Positions 43,809 to 52,594 of a stretch of 64,000 nucleotides of DNA are shown one piece after another. The translations under genes were made by a program, and so were the position numbers. Under the pieces are notes generated by a model. It worked only from the letters and a program-made list of their open reading frames with translations. It made no database searches and was not told the origin of the DNA. The first letter of the stretch is position 1. Every line of letters starts with the position of its first letter. The stretch covers positions 62,001-126,000 of the forward strand of contig NZ_CWHU01000004.1 of assembly GCF_001182725.1 (NCBI RefSeq). The letters are read 5' to 3'. This DNA comes from Anaerococcus jeddahensis (GTDB lineage Bacteria; Bacillota; Clostridia; Tissierellales; Peptoniphilaceae).

Positions 43809-45053
43809 TTATCTTATTATTTTTTTATATTCAAACTTTTCATCGTTTGTATAATATCCATCCCAAACTACTTTTCTGTAGTGTTCGAAGTCTGTATCAC
43901 CTTCTGTTGAGATAAATAATATTACTGAATTTTCATCTAATTGTAATTTTTCTTTTATATCTTTTAAATCTTCCCTTTGTAAGATTTCGCTGATAGCTCC
44001 AAGTGTAGCTGCTCCAGATTCTCCAGAAATTACTCTTTCGTCATCTCCTAAAGGATTTCCTAAAATTCTCATTCCTCTAGCAGCTGATGAGTCTGGAACT
44101 GATAAAAACGCATCAACATATGATTTTAAAATTGGATATCCTACTGTTACTGGTTCTCCACAAGCAAGTCCTGCCATGATTGTGTTCATTTCGCCTTCAA
44201 CGTTGTGGATTTTTCCATCATTAATTTTTGCTGTTAGATAGTTACAATTTGCTTTTTCTGGTTCTATGAGTCCTATAAAAGGTTTTTCACTTCCCTTGTA
44301 TTCGTCAGAGAAAAATCCTGTTACTCCTGTTGCAAAAGATCCTACTCCTGCTTGTAAAAAGATGTGAGTTGGTTTTTTTCCTGCTTCTTTTAATTGGTCA
44401 TAAGCTTCCATAGCTAGAGTTGAATAACCTTGGATAATCCATGTTGGAATTTCCTCGTATCCTTCCCAAGCTGTATCTTGTACCATTATATAGCCTTTTT
44501 CTTCCGCATATTTATTTGCAAGTCTTACACAATCATCATAGTTTAAACCTTCCATGATGTCACATTTTGCTCCAGTTTTTCTGATATTATCTCTTCTTTC
44601 AAGAGCTGATCCATCTGGCATTAAAACTACACAATCTTGTTCTAATTGTTGACTTGTCCAAGCAACACCTCTACCGTGGTTTCCGTCTGTTGCTGTTATA
44701 AATGTTACCTTTCCTAATTTTTCTTTGATTTCAGGTGAAATCAATTTCTCGTATGGTAAATCTTCCAAGTCCATATCAAGTTTTTGGGCTATGTATTTTG
44801 CCATAGCATAAGATCCTCCCAAAACTTTAAAAGCGTTGAGACCAAATCTTAATGATTCGTCTTTGACAAAAATATCCTCCACACCAAATAAATCTGCAAG
44901 ATTATTTAGTCTTTTTAAAGGTGTTACAGAATATTGGGGAAAGCTCGCGTGAAATTTTTGAGCTTTTGAAGATTCTTCCTCATTAATAAAACTTAAATCA
45001 GCTAAATCTTCCAAATTTCTTTCATTTAAAACTATATTAAAACTCTCTTTCAA
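43809..45053 (-). CDS. ygeX: 2,3-diaminopropionate ammonia-lyase
   Basis: 414 residues, PLP-dependent fold type II. The Schiff-base lysine is in RFGLNAFKVLGGSYA and the phosphate/substrate part is TATDGNHGRGVAW; FLQAGVGSFATGV is the glycine-rich cofactor loop. It converts 2,3-diaminopropionate to pyruvate and ammonia, the energy-yielding end of the pathway. First gene of the ygeX-ygeW-ygeY operon. The start is TTG at 45053 with AAAGGAGA in front. An 18 bp repeat (AAAAATAATAAGATAATA on minus) covers its last codons and the intergenic spacer. Confidence 0.92.
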   Translation of the reverse strand: MKESFNIVLNERNLEDLADLSFINEEESSKAQKFHASFPQYSVTPLKRLNNLADLFGVEDIFVKDESLRFGLNAFKVLGGSYAMAKYIAQKLDMDLEDLPYEKLISPEIKEKLGKVTFITATDGNHGRGVAWTSQQLEQDCVVLMPDGSALERRDNIRKTGAKCDIMEGLNYDDCVRLANKYAEEKGYIMVQDTAWEGYEEIPTWIIQGYSTLAMEAYDQLKEAGKKPTHIFLQAGVGSFATGVTGFFSDEYKGSEKPFIGLIEPEKANCNYLTAKINDGKIHNVEGEMNTIMAGLACGEPVTVGYPILKSYVDAFLSVPDSSAARGMRILGNPLGDDERVISGESGAATLGAISEILQREDLKDIKEKLQLDENSVILFISTEGDTDFEHYRKVVWDGYYTNDEKFEYKKIIR

Positions 45054-45085
45054 TCTTTTTTCTCCTTTCTAGAACTGCTTCTGGT

Positions 45086-45091
45086 ATTATA
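45086..45091 (-). promoter_or_regulatory. ygeX -10 element
   Basis: TATAAT on the minus strand, 32 bp before the TTG start; no good -35 box is visible (TTGCTT is 20 bp away), so an activator may be needed. The rest of the 286 bp divergent gap is long T and A tracts. Confidence 0.4.
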
Positions 45092-45287
45092 GTAACATAT
45101 CACACATCAAAAAGCAAGCTTTTTTAAAAATGTTTTCAAAAAAATTTTTAATTTTTCAATTTTAATTATTTTACGAATTTATTTTTTTTAAATTTTAAGA
45201 AATTTTTTATTTTTTTGTAAAAAAAATTTTTTTTCGCCTTTTATTTTTTAAATTTTGGATTTTTCTTTTATAAAATTTTTCCTATAG

Positions 45288-45293
45288 TATAAT
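45288..45293 (+). promoter_or_regulatory. selD -10 element
   Basis: TATAAT on the plus strand, 46 bp before the selD start, preceded by T-rich DNA with no clear -35 box. Confidence 0.4.
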
Positions 45294-45339
45294 TTTAATA
45301 GAAAACTTAAAATTCAATAATTATAGAAAGTAGGAAAAT

Positions 45340-46359
45340 ATGTCTAATATAGAACTAGAAGTTTGTGGGGGTTGTAATGCGAAAATTCCCCAAGAAAGTC
45401 TAGGCGAGACCTTATCTTCTATTAAAAATTTTAAAAGAGATGATGTTTTGATTGGATACGATACCATGGATGATTCTGCTTTGGTAAGAATTGATAAGAA
45501 TAATGGAATCGTAACCACCCTAGATTTTTTTCCACCTATGGTTTCTGATCCCTATACTTTTGGGCAAATTGCTGCAGCAAATGCTTTATCAGATATTTAT
45601 GCCATGGGAGCCGATCCAATTTGTGGACTAAATATTGTCTTGTTTCCTGAAGATGAAAATATAGATATTTTGAAAAAAATTCTTCAAGGTGGGGCAAATA
45701 AGGTAATAGAGGCTGGCGCATCTCTTGTTGGCGGCCATTCTATCCACGATCCAAAAATAAAATATGGACTTTCTGTAACAGGAAAAGTTGATATTGATAA
45801 GGTTTGGAAAAATAATACACCAAATGAAAAAGATCTTTTGATTTTAACAAAACCTTTAGGAGTAACCTTGGTTACAAATGCTTATGGGATTGATATTTTG
45901 GGTCAAAAAGAAATGGATAAGGCTATTTCTTCCATGATATTTTTAAATAAATATGCCAAGGAGATTTTGGAAAAATATAGGATAAGCTCAGCTACCGATG
46001 TTACTGGTTTTTCTTTTATGGGCCACTTATCAGAAATGCTTGGTGATAAATATTCTGCCATAATTGATTCTAAGAATATTCCAATCCTTGATGGGGCAAA
46101 AAAGGCTGCAAGCGAATTTGTCTTTACCAAGGGGGGTCAAAGAAACAGAATGCATATGGAAAATTTGGTAGAATTTCTTCTTGATGACTTTGCTCTTGAG
46201 GAAGTTTTGTACGATCCTCAAACATCTGGAGGACTTTTGGTAAGTATTAATAAGGATGATGCAAAATATGCCTTGGAAGAGTTAAGGAAAAATAAGATTG
46301 AGGCGAAAATCGTGGGTCAAATTTGTAAAAAATATGATAAATCAATATTTGTAGAATAA
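45340..46359 (+). CDS. selD: Selenide, water dikinase
   Basis: 339 residues of the PurM-like family. The N terminus has CGGCNAKIP with Cys9 and Cys12 and Lys15 where SelD carries its catalytic (seleno)cysteine and lysine. DTMDDSALVRI and GGHSIHDPKIKYGLSVTGKV (Mg-ATP and phosphate region) and DPQTSGGLLVSI follow. It makes selenophosphate from selenide and ATP. No in-frame TGA is used, so it is the Cys form. It heads selD-yedF-DUF3343-desulfurase, divergent from ygeX. ATG at 45340 with a modest AGGAAAA site. Confidence 0.93.
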   Translation: MSNIELEVCGGCNAKIPQESLGETLSSIKNFKRDDVLIGYDTMDDSALVRIDKNNGIVTTLDFFPPMVSDPYTFGQIAAANALSDIYAMGADPICGLNIVLFPEDENIDILKKILQGGANKVIEAGASLVGGHSIHDPKIKYGLSVTGKVDIDKVWKNNTPNEKDLLILTKPLGVTLVTNAYGIDILGQKEMDKAISSMIFLNKYAKEILEKYRISSATDVTGFSFMGHLSEMLGDKYSAIIDSKNIPILDGAKKAASEFVFTKGGQRNRMHMENLVEFLLDDFALEEVLYDPQTSGGLLVSINKDDAKYALEELRKNKIEAKIVGQICKKYDKSIFVE

Positions 46360-46371
46360 AGGAGTAAAAAA

Positions 46372-46956
46372 ATGAAAGAAATTGATGCAAGAGGAATCGA
46401 ATGTCCAATGCCTGTAATTATGGCAAAAAGAGAAATTAAAAATGGAGAAGAAAATTTTTATGTGCTTGTAAATGAGGACATAGCTGTAGAAAATTTGAAA
46501 AAACTTGCCAAGGAAACAGGCTTTGATGTTGAAATCGAAGAAAAAGAAGACGAGGTTTTCAAATTAACATTTAAGAAAAATGAAGAAGAAAAAGAGAGAA
46601 AAGATAAGGGTGAAAGCCTATCTTCTTCATATGTTGTTGTTTTTGATTCTGATAAAATTGGTGATGGGGATGAAGATTTCTCAAAATCTCTTTTAGAAAG
46701 TTTCTTAGTTTCAATAACTGAGGCAGACGTACTTCCAAAATATGTAATATGTTACAATAAGGGAGTATTTTTGACAACACAAAGAGAAAATACCATTGAA
46801 GATTTGAAAAAACTTGCTGATAACAGAGTAGATATAATTTCATGTGGACTTTGCCTTGACCATTATGGGGTAAAAGAAGAATTAAAGGTTGGAAGAATTT
46901 CAAATATGTATGAAATTTCTTCATTAATGAGAACCCATCACACAATAAGACCATAA
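46372..46956 (+). CDS. yedF: Selenium metabolism protein YedF
   Basis: 194 residues. The N-terminal TusA-like domain (1-70) has Cys11 in DARGIECPMPVIMAKR; the C-terminal DsrE-like domain has DIISCGLCLDHYGVKEELK. YedF occurs with SelD in genomes using the labile selenium Mo cofactor, probably carrying Se as a persulfide-like group. It is 12 bp after selD and its stop overlaps the ATG of the DUF3343 gene by one base. ATG at 46372 behind AAAGGAG. Confidence 0.9.
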   Translation: MKEIDARGIECPMPVIMAKREIKNGEENFYVLVNEDIAVENLKKLAKETGFDVEIEEKEDEVFKLTFKKNEEEKERKDKGESLSSSYVVVFDSDKIGDGDEDFSKSLLESFLVSITEADVLPKYVICYNKGVFLTTQRENTIEDLKKLADNRVDIISCGLCLDHYGVKEELKVGRISNMYEISSLMRTHHTIRP

Positions 46957-47225
46957 TGGAATATGTGATTTATACTTTCAAATCATCAAATTTTGCCTAT
47001 CTTGCCCTAAGTTCAGTCGAAAGTGAAAATATAAGGGCAAGGCTAGTCCCTCTTTTGCCAGAAATTGATGCTGGTTGTGGACTTTGCCTTAGGTATGAAA
47101 AAAAATTTGATGAGAAAGTAAGGGAAATTTTTTCAAAAAATAAGCTGGATTTTGATGAAAAATACATGCTTATTTACAAAAAAAACGAGAGAAAGCCAGA
47201 GGTTATGCCCTATGATTTATCTTGA
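46956..47225 (+). CDS. DUF3343 putative Se/S carrier protein 1
   Basis: 89 residues with GCGLCLRYEKK in the middle, matching the DUF3343 family, which sits beside YedF and is suggested to carry selenium or sulfur through its cysteines. It contains two cysteines in CGLC, unlike the second family member at 54.8 kb, which has GCGLA. ATG at 46956 shares one base with the yedF stop; the desulfurase gene starts 14 bp before its stop. Confidence 0.8.
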   Translation: MEYVIYTFKSSNFAYLALSSVESENIRARLVPLLPEIDAGCGLCLRYEKKFDEKVREIFSKNKLDFDEKYMLIYKKNERKPEVMPYDLS

Positions 47226-48345
47226 CAATGCTGCAACTACAATCGATAAGGACGAATCAGTTGCAAGGGCAGTTTATAATGCTATAAATTCAAAATCTTT
47301 TGGAAATCCATCAAGAGGAGCCTACAAGGTTAGCCTTGACGCTTTGGATTTATTGATGCAAACAAGGAAAAAAGTTGGATCTTTTTTTGGCATGGATAAT
47401 CCCCTAAATGTTGTTTTATGTCAAAACATAACTTTCGCCCTAAATTTTGTTATAAAATCACTCTTTAATAAAAGTGACCATATAATAACAAGTTTATCAG
47501 AGCACAATTCAGTTTTAAGGCCTCTTTATGATTTGGAAAAAGATGGATTAGAAATTTCTTTTATTGGAATAAAAGATGATTTTAGCCTTGATTTTGAAGA
47601 AATCGAAAATTTAGTCAAAAAAAACACCAAGGCCCTTGTTATAACTGGTGCATCAAATGTTTCAGGAGTTTTGACAGACCTTGATAAGGCTTATGAAATT
47701 TGTAAGAAAAATAATTTAAAATTAATAATTGACGGGGCCCAAGTTGCAGGATATGTACCATTTGATATAAAAAAATATGATAATTCAATATTTTTATTCA
47801 CAGGCCACAAAGGCCTTCACGCTCCCCAAGGAACAGGTGGATTTATTGTAAATGGTGATTTTGATTTTAGGCAAGTTTTTGCTGGAGGATCTGGTTTTGA
47901 TTCATTTTCAAAAACCCAACCCCATATCTTGCCAGATTTATTTGAGCCTGGAACTGCAAATGTTCATTCCTTTGCAGGATTAAAGTCCGCCATAGAATTT
48001 TTGCAAAAAAATCCTCACAAAGATATAAATAAGCTTACAAAAATTTTATATAATGGCCTAAAAGATATAGAAGGGATAAAATTTTATTCTAATATAAATT
48101 TAAAGCACGTGCCAATTATTTCATTTAATATAAAAGATATTCCTGCAAATTATATAGCAATGAAACTTTGGGATGATTATGAAATTTGTGTAAGAGCAGG
48201 CAGCCACTGTGCCCCACTTTTTCACGAAAAAATGGGAACAAAAAAACAAGGTATAGTTAGAATGAGCCTGTCATTTTATAACACAAAAGAAGAAATAGAA
48301 AAAACGATAGAAGCTGTGAAAAATATAGCAAAAGAAAGAAGCTAG
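47212..48345 (+). CDS. Cysteine desulfurase-like aminotransferase class V protein of the Se cofactor system
   Basis: 377 residues from MIYLDNAATT. The PLP lysine is in FTGHKGLHAPQGTGG and the C-terminal catalytic cysteine in VRAGSHCAPLFH. It belongs to the EF2568-type branch near yedF and selD genes. The role is likely release of sulfur or selenium from (seleno)cysteine and delivery to SelD or the Mo cofactor (inference). The frame is open to 47152, but that lies inside the DUF3343 gene; ATG at 47212 has AGAGG 10 bases upstream. The stop codon is within its terminator. Confidence 0.87.
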   Translation: MIYLDNAATTIDKDESVARAVYNAINSKSFGNPSRGAYKVSLDALDLLMQTRKKVGSFFGMDNPLNVVLCQNITFALNFVIKSLFNKSDHIITSLSEHNSVLRPLYDLEKDGLEISFIGIKDDFSLDFEEIENLVKKNTKALVITGASNVSGVLTDLDKAYEICKKNNLKLIIDGAQVAGYVPFDIKKYDNSIFLFTGHKGLHAPQGTGGFIVNGDFDFRQVFAGGSGFDSFSKTQPHILPDLFEPGTANVHSFAGLKSAIEFLQKNPHKDINKLTKILYNGLKDIEGIKFYSNINLKHVPIISFNIKDIPANYIAMKLWDDYEICVRAGSHCAPLFHEKMGTKKQGIVRMSLSFYNTKEEIEKTIEAVKNIAKERS

Positions 48346-48363
48346 GTAATCCTAGCTTTTTTG
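48341..48363 (+). terminator. Terminator of the selD operon
   Basis: GCTAGG, loop TAAT, CCTAGC, TTTTTT; the TAG stop is in the first arm. Confidence 0.85.
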
Positions 48364-48419
48364 TTTGTTATAAAATATTTTTTAGAATGCACACTCTGTC
48401 TTTTGTCCTAGTTTTGCAG

Positions 48420-49441
48420 GAGATCTCTCGACTTCGCTCGAGATGGGTAATAGTTCGCTTTTTAAATTGCTAAAGTTGTTTTTTTCTTCTATAATCGTAA
48501 ATTTGTTTTTTATTAATGAAAGTTTTTGATTTTTAGTATGATAAACGAAGTTATACCCCATCTCGAGCGAACGATAGTGAGTCGAGAGATCTCTTTTATT
48601 AGTTTTGAGTTTTATTTTAATTTCTACTTGTAATATATATCGGATTATTTTTTGAAGACTTACTCTGTCTTCTGTCTTATTTTTGCAAGAGATCTCTCCA
48701 CAAGGTCGAGATGGGTGAGTGTTTTCTATTTTTAATTGCTGAAGTTTTTAATTTTTGGTTTTAATTATTAAAATTTTTTTTAAATTGCTAATTTATTATA
48801 AAAAAGTGAGTTTATTTATTTAAATTTTATTTAAATCTATTCGAAGTAAAAAAGTATATCCTCACATAACCCATCTCGAGCGAACGATAGTGAGTCGAGA
48901 GATCTCTTTGTTGATTTTGTCTTGTATTTTATTTTATATTTTTAATATATGTTGGATTATTTTTTTAATGCACACTCTTTCTTTTATCTTAGTTTTTGCA
49001 AGAGATCTCTCCACAAGGTCGAGATGGGTGAGTATTTGCTTTTTTTAATTGCTGAAGTTTTTAATTTTTGGTTTTAATTATTAAAATTTTTTTTAAATTG
49101 CTAATTTATTATAAAAAAGTGAGTTTATTTATTTAAATTTTTTTAAATTTATTCGAAGTATAAAAGTATATCGACATCTAACCAACCTCTATCAAATATA
49201 ATTGGTAAAATTGATTATCTAAAAAAAGATTTTTTAATATTGAAATTTTATTTAAATCTATTCGAAGTAAAAAAGTATATCCTCGCATAACCCATCTCGA
49301 GCGTAGTCGAGAGATCTCTTTTGTTGATTTTGCCTTGTGTTTTATTTTATATTTGTAATATATATTGGATTATTTTTTTAATGCACACTCTTTCTTTTGT
49401 CTTAGTTTTTGCAAGAGATCTCTCCACAAGGTCGAGATGGG
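48420..49441. repeat. Array of seven alternating GAGATCTCTC...CGAGATGGG palindromes
   Basis: Seven copies of a 28-38 bp palindrome lie at 48420-48447 (+), 48557-48594 (-), 48688-48715 (+), 48870-48907 (-), 49001-49028 (+), 49291-49319 (-) and 49414-49441 (+). Orientation strictly alternates. The plus copies read GAGATCTCTCCACAAGGTCGAGATGGG or have CGACTTCGC in the middle. The DNA between is also repeated with a 313 bp period (48688 to 49001; 48557 to 48870), and 413 bp for the last step. The 1,245 bp gap 48346-49590 contains no credible gene. The same palindrome is the core of elements B and C. Confidence 0.85.
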
Positions 49442-49496
49442 TGAGTGTTTTCTATTTTTAATTGCTGAAGTTTTTATTTTTTTATTTTATAAAAAC

Positions 49497-49560
49497 AAAA
49501 AAAAAAGAGAATGTTTCAAAAATATGAATAGTCATCATTTTACAACAGTCTCTTTTTTTA
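49497..49560 (-). terminator. Terminator of the moa-mod operon
   Basis: On the minus strand AAAGAGACTGTT pairs with AACATTCTCTTT (one mismatch, loop about 30) and is followed by a T-rich tail of about 10 bases, 31 bp after the modC stop. Confidence 0.7.
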
Positions 49561-49590
49561 TATTTTATGAAATTTTCTAAGCTTTAATTT

Positions 49591-50625
49591 TTATTTTAAA
49601 AACATTATCTTATCTTCTCTCAAATTAAAATATAAATTTTTTTCATTTTTAAAATTTTTCCATTTTTCTTTGTCCAAAAATACGGTCATTTGGCCTTGGC
49701 TGTCTTTTTTTCTTATTATTAGGCAGGTATTAAAAGTTTCTTCTATTTCTTTTAAAATTTCTACCTCGTAAGAATTTTTTTCTTTTTTATTTTTGGAAAT
49801 TTCTATATCATGGCCTCTTATTCCTATGAATTTTTCATCGTAATCTTTTTCTAAATATAAATCGAGATCCCATGCTTTCAATTTATAGGAATTTTCTCCG
49901 ATTTTTTCAATTTCTGAGAAATTTTTGCAACCTGATAGCTCTGCTCCTGCCATTGTTTCTGGGTTATGGAAAAGTTCTTTTGTACTTTTTTTTGACTCAG
50001 ACTTTCCATTTGCCATTATTACAATATCATCGCACATCCTATAAATCTCATCCCTATCGTGGGATACGAAAAGGGTTGGAATTTTGTATTCTTCTATAAT
50101 TTTTCTTACTTCAAGCTCAATTGACCACCTCAAATATCCATCTATTGCTGAATATGGCTCGTCTAACAAAAGAATTTCTGGCTCATTTACTAAAATTCTT
50201 GCAAGAGCCGCCCTTTGTTTTTCTCCACCTGAAATCATATCTGGACGTTTATTTTTTATGTGATCTATGTGAAGCTCTTCTAATTTTTTATTTATAATTT
50301 TTTCAAAATTTTTATTTTTCCCCCTAAGTCCAGTTTGTATATTTTCATAAACTGTCATATTTGGAAAAAGTGCGTAATCTTGAAAAAGATAGGCAACTTT
50401 TCTGTCTTTGGTTGGTATATTTATTTTTTTTTCTTTGTCAAAAAGGATCCTACCATTTAAAATTATTTTTCCATAATCTGGTTTTATTATTCCTGCAATG
50501 GCCTTTAGGGTCAAACTTTTGCCAGAACCTGACGCTCCCAAAATTCCCAAAATCCCATTTTCATTTGTAAATTTTGCATCAAGCTTAAAATTTCCAAAAT
50601 TTTTTTTGATATCAACTTCAAGCAT
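49591..50625 (-). CDS. modC: Molybdate ABC transporter ATP-binding protein
   Basis: 344 residues. Walker A is GASGSGKSLTLKAIAG (about 30-45), the signature is ISGGEKQRAALARIL and Walker B is EILLLDEPYSAID; a C-terminal regulatory domain follows (from about 230), weak compared with classical ModC TOBE/Mop. It powers molybdate import with ModB and ModA. It is the last gene of the moaA-to-modC operon, overlapping modB by 8 bp. ATG at 50625 with AAAAGGAGA in front. Confidence 0.9.
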   Translation of the reverse strand: MLEVDIKKNFGNFKLDAKFTNENGILGILGASGSGKSLTLKAIAGIIKPDYGKIILNGRILFDKEKKINIPTKDRKVAYLFQDYALFPNMTVYENIQTGLRGKNKNFEKIINKKLEELHIDHIKNKRPDMISGGEKQRAALARILVNEPEILLLDEPYSAIDGYLRWSIELEVRKIIEEYKIPTLFVSHDRDEIYRMCDDIVIMANGKSESKKSTKELFHNPETMAGAELSGCKNFSEIEKIGENSYKLKAWDLDLYLEKDYDEKFIGIRGHDIEISKNKKEKNSYEVEILKEIEETFNTCLIIRKKDSQGQMTVFLDKEKWKNFKNEKNLYFNLREDKIMFLK

Positions 50626-51292
50626 GGGCCTTCTCCTTTTCTTTTGTATCTTCCAAGAAATTTATGGCTACAAGGACAATAAATGAAATTAAAACATTTA
50701 TCATAACCCACTTATAAGCTATCGCATCTTGACCGATTCTCCAAAATTGATAAACTGTTGTTGAAATTGTTGCAGTTTTTCCTGGAGTGTAGCCGCTTAC
50801 CATTGAAGTTGCTCCATATTCTCCAAGAGCTCTTGCAAAGGATAAAACTAAACCTGCCATTACTCCTTTTTTGCAATTTGGCATCAAAACTTTCCAAAAA
50901 ATCCATGTGTTTGACTTGCCCAATGTTTGGGCTGCATAGGTTAAGTTTTCGTTATAGGCTTCAAATGATCCTCTTGTTGTCCTATACATTAATGGAAAGG
51001 TAACTATAACTGTTGCAAAAATCGCTGAATACCAATTCATAATAAGAGGGAATTTAAAATATTCTACAAAAATTTTCCCAAGTGGCGAATTTGGTCCTAA
51101 AATTTTAATTAGAAAAAATCCTACAACAGTAGGAGGCAAGACCAAGGGTAGGGTTAGTACCACATCTATTGCCCCCTTTACTTTTGCAGGTAATTTTTTT
51201 ATATAGTAGGCTGCAAATATACCAAGGAAAAAAATTATTACCGATGATATACTTGCAATCCTTATTGAATTATATAAAGGATATAAGTCCAT
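50618..51292 (-). CDS. modB: Molybdate ABC transporter permease
   Basis: 224 residues, five to six membrane segments, with the coupling motif region GSFEAYNENLTYAAQTLGKSN and FARALGEYGATSMVSG, the classic ModB/CysT EAA loop. It forms the membrane channel for molybdate. Normal length. It starts 2 bp after the modA stop with no clear ribosome site, so translation probably depends on modA, and overlaps modC by 8 bp. Confidence 0.92.
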   Translation of the reverse strand: MDLYPLYNSIRIASISSVIIFFLGIFAAYYIKKLPAKVKGAIDVVLTLPLVLPPTVVGFFLIKILGPNSPLGKIFVEYFKFPLIMNWYSAIFATVIVTFPLMYRTTRGSFEAYNENLTYAAQTLGKSNTWIFWKVLMPNCKKGVMAGLVLSFARALGEYGATSMVSGYTPGKTATISTTVYQFWRIGQDAIAYKWVMINVLISFIVLVAINFLEDTKEKEKAHA

Positions 51293-51294
51293 GA

Positions 51295-52146
51295 TTATTT
51301 ATTTAATGGCTTAAATCCATATTTATCTAAAATTTCAGATGCTTTTTTGCCTTTCAAAAATTCTAGATATTTTTTGCCTTCTTCTGGATTTTTAGAATTT
51401 TTAAGTAAAGCTGCTGGATAAATTACTTTATTTTCAAGCATTGAATCATCAGCTACTGCTACTGTTTCAAGTCCTGCTGTTTTTGCATCAGTTTTATAAA
51501 CTATTCCACAATCAGCTGCTTTTTCACTTACCCATGATGTAACTTCTTTTACGTTTGAACCTAAAGTTACCTTATCTTGGATTTTATCCCAAATTCCTAA
51601 ATTTTTAAGAATTTCTTCTGAATATTGTCCTACTGGAACATCAGAATTTCCAAGAGCGATTTTTTCTACATCATCTTTTTCAAGATCTTTAAAATCTTTA
51701 ATTCCTTTTTCATTTCCTTCTGCTACTGCAAGAGTTACTTCGTTTTCTAGCAAATCAAATCTTGTGTCTTTATCAATTTTGTCTTCTTTTTCAAGTTCAT
51801 CCATTTGTTTTTGAGCTGCTGAAACAAATACATCACAATCTGCTCCTGAATCAATTTGAGTTTTTAAAGTTCCTGATGAATCAAAGTTAAAGGTCAAACT
51901 AAGATTTGGATTTTCTTTTTCAAATTCTGTTTTTAATTCTTCCAAAGCTTCTGTCATAGAAGCTGCTGCAAATACTGTAAGTTCTTTTTTATCCTTTGTG
52001 TCTGTAGCCGCATTTGATTTTGCTACATTTGAATTTGACATAGGTTCATTTGAATTGTTGTCATTTTTATTGTTGTTAGCACAACCTGCTGTTCCGATTA
52101 ATAGTGCTCCTGCTAGAGCTGTCATTGCGATTTTTTTAAAATTCAT
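51295..52146 (-). CDS. modA: Molybdate-binding lipoprotein
   Basis: 283 residues. A lipoprotein signal (MNFKKIAMTALAGALLIGTAGC, lipobox GTAGC with Cys22) is followed by an Asn-rich linker. The binding domain has LTVFAAASMTEALEEL, FDSSGTLKTQIDSGADCDVF and GNSDVPVGQYSEEIL, typical ModA. Anchored outside the membrane, it passes molybdate to ModB. It overlaps the MOSC gene by 11 bp. ATG at 52146 behind AGGAGAAG. Confidence 0.93.
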   Translation of the reverse strand: MNFKKIAMTALAGALLIGTAGCANNNKNDNNSNEPMSNSNVAKSNAATDTKDKKELTVFAAASMTEALEELKTEFEKENPNLSLTFNFDSSGTLKTQIDSGADCDVFVSAAQKQMDELEKEDKIDKDTRFDLLENEVTLAVAEGNEKGIKDFKDLEKDDVEKIALGNSDVPVGQYSEEILKNLGIWDKIQDKVTLGSNVKEVTSWVSEKAADCGIVYKTDAKTAGLETVAVADDSMLENKVIYPAALLKNSKNPEEGKKYLEFLKGKKASEILDKYGFKPLNK

Positions 52147-52594
52147 TTTCTTCTCCTAATATTTTAATTTCATCTCCAGTTTTTATTACGCCTTCTTTAA
52201 TTACTTTTGCAAATATTCCCTCATAAGGCATAATACACTTTCCAACACTTTGTTTTATGGCGCAACCTTTGTGACATTCTTTACCAATCTGACTAACTTC
52301 CAAAACACAATCGCCAATTTTTAATTTTTCTCCTACAGGAATTTCATGCAAAATTATTCCTTGAGTTGTAATATTTTCTGCAAAATCCCCAAAATCAAAT
52401 TTGCGATTTTCATTTTCCATTTTTCTAATTGATTCTTCTGCCAAAAGGCTCACTTGCCTGTGCCACTTTCCTGCGTGGGCATCATTTTCTAGCCCAAAAT
52501 CTTTTTTAAATAAACCCTGACCTATCTGTTCCTTTCTCACCCCTTTCGTTTTTGAAATATTTATTGATAAAACTTTTGCTTTAATGGTGTCCAC
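52136..52594 (-). CDS. MOSC domain protein
   Basis: 152 residues. It is a stand-alone MOSC domain: SINISKTKGVRKEQIG, a metal- or sulfur-carrying region with ECHKGCAIKQSVGKCIMPYEG (three cysteines) and GIFAKVIKEG. Such proteins next to mogA and moaC are thought to deliver sulfur for metal-sulfur centres, including Moco sulfuration. The start is GTG at 52594 with AAGGAGA in front, overlapping the mog-type gene by 14 bp. Its stop overlaps modA. Role inferred from family. Confidence 0.85.
   Translation of the reverse strand: MDTIKAKVLSINISKTKGVRKEQIGQGLFKKDFGLENDAHAGKWHRQVSLLAEESIRKMENENRKFDFGDFAENITTQGIILHEIPVGEKLKIGDCVLEVSQIGKECHKGCAIKQSVGKCIMPYEGIFAKVIKEGVIKTGDEIKILGEENEF

Noticed and set aside
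45340..46359. Selenocysteine in SelD
   Set aside because: The active-site positions are TGT/TGC cysteine codons (Cys9, Cys12) and the frame holds no internal TGA.
48420..49441. CRISPR array
   Set aside because: The repeats alternate in orientation and their spacers are themselves repeated, unlike direct repeats with unique spacers; no cas gene is near.
49365..49580. 71-codon open frame in the palindrome array
   Set aside because: Built from repeated AT-rich sequence and palindromes; no ribosome site and no recognisable protein features.
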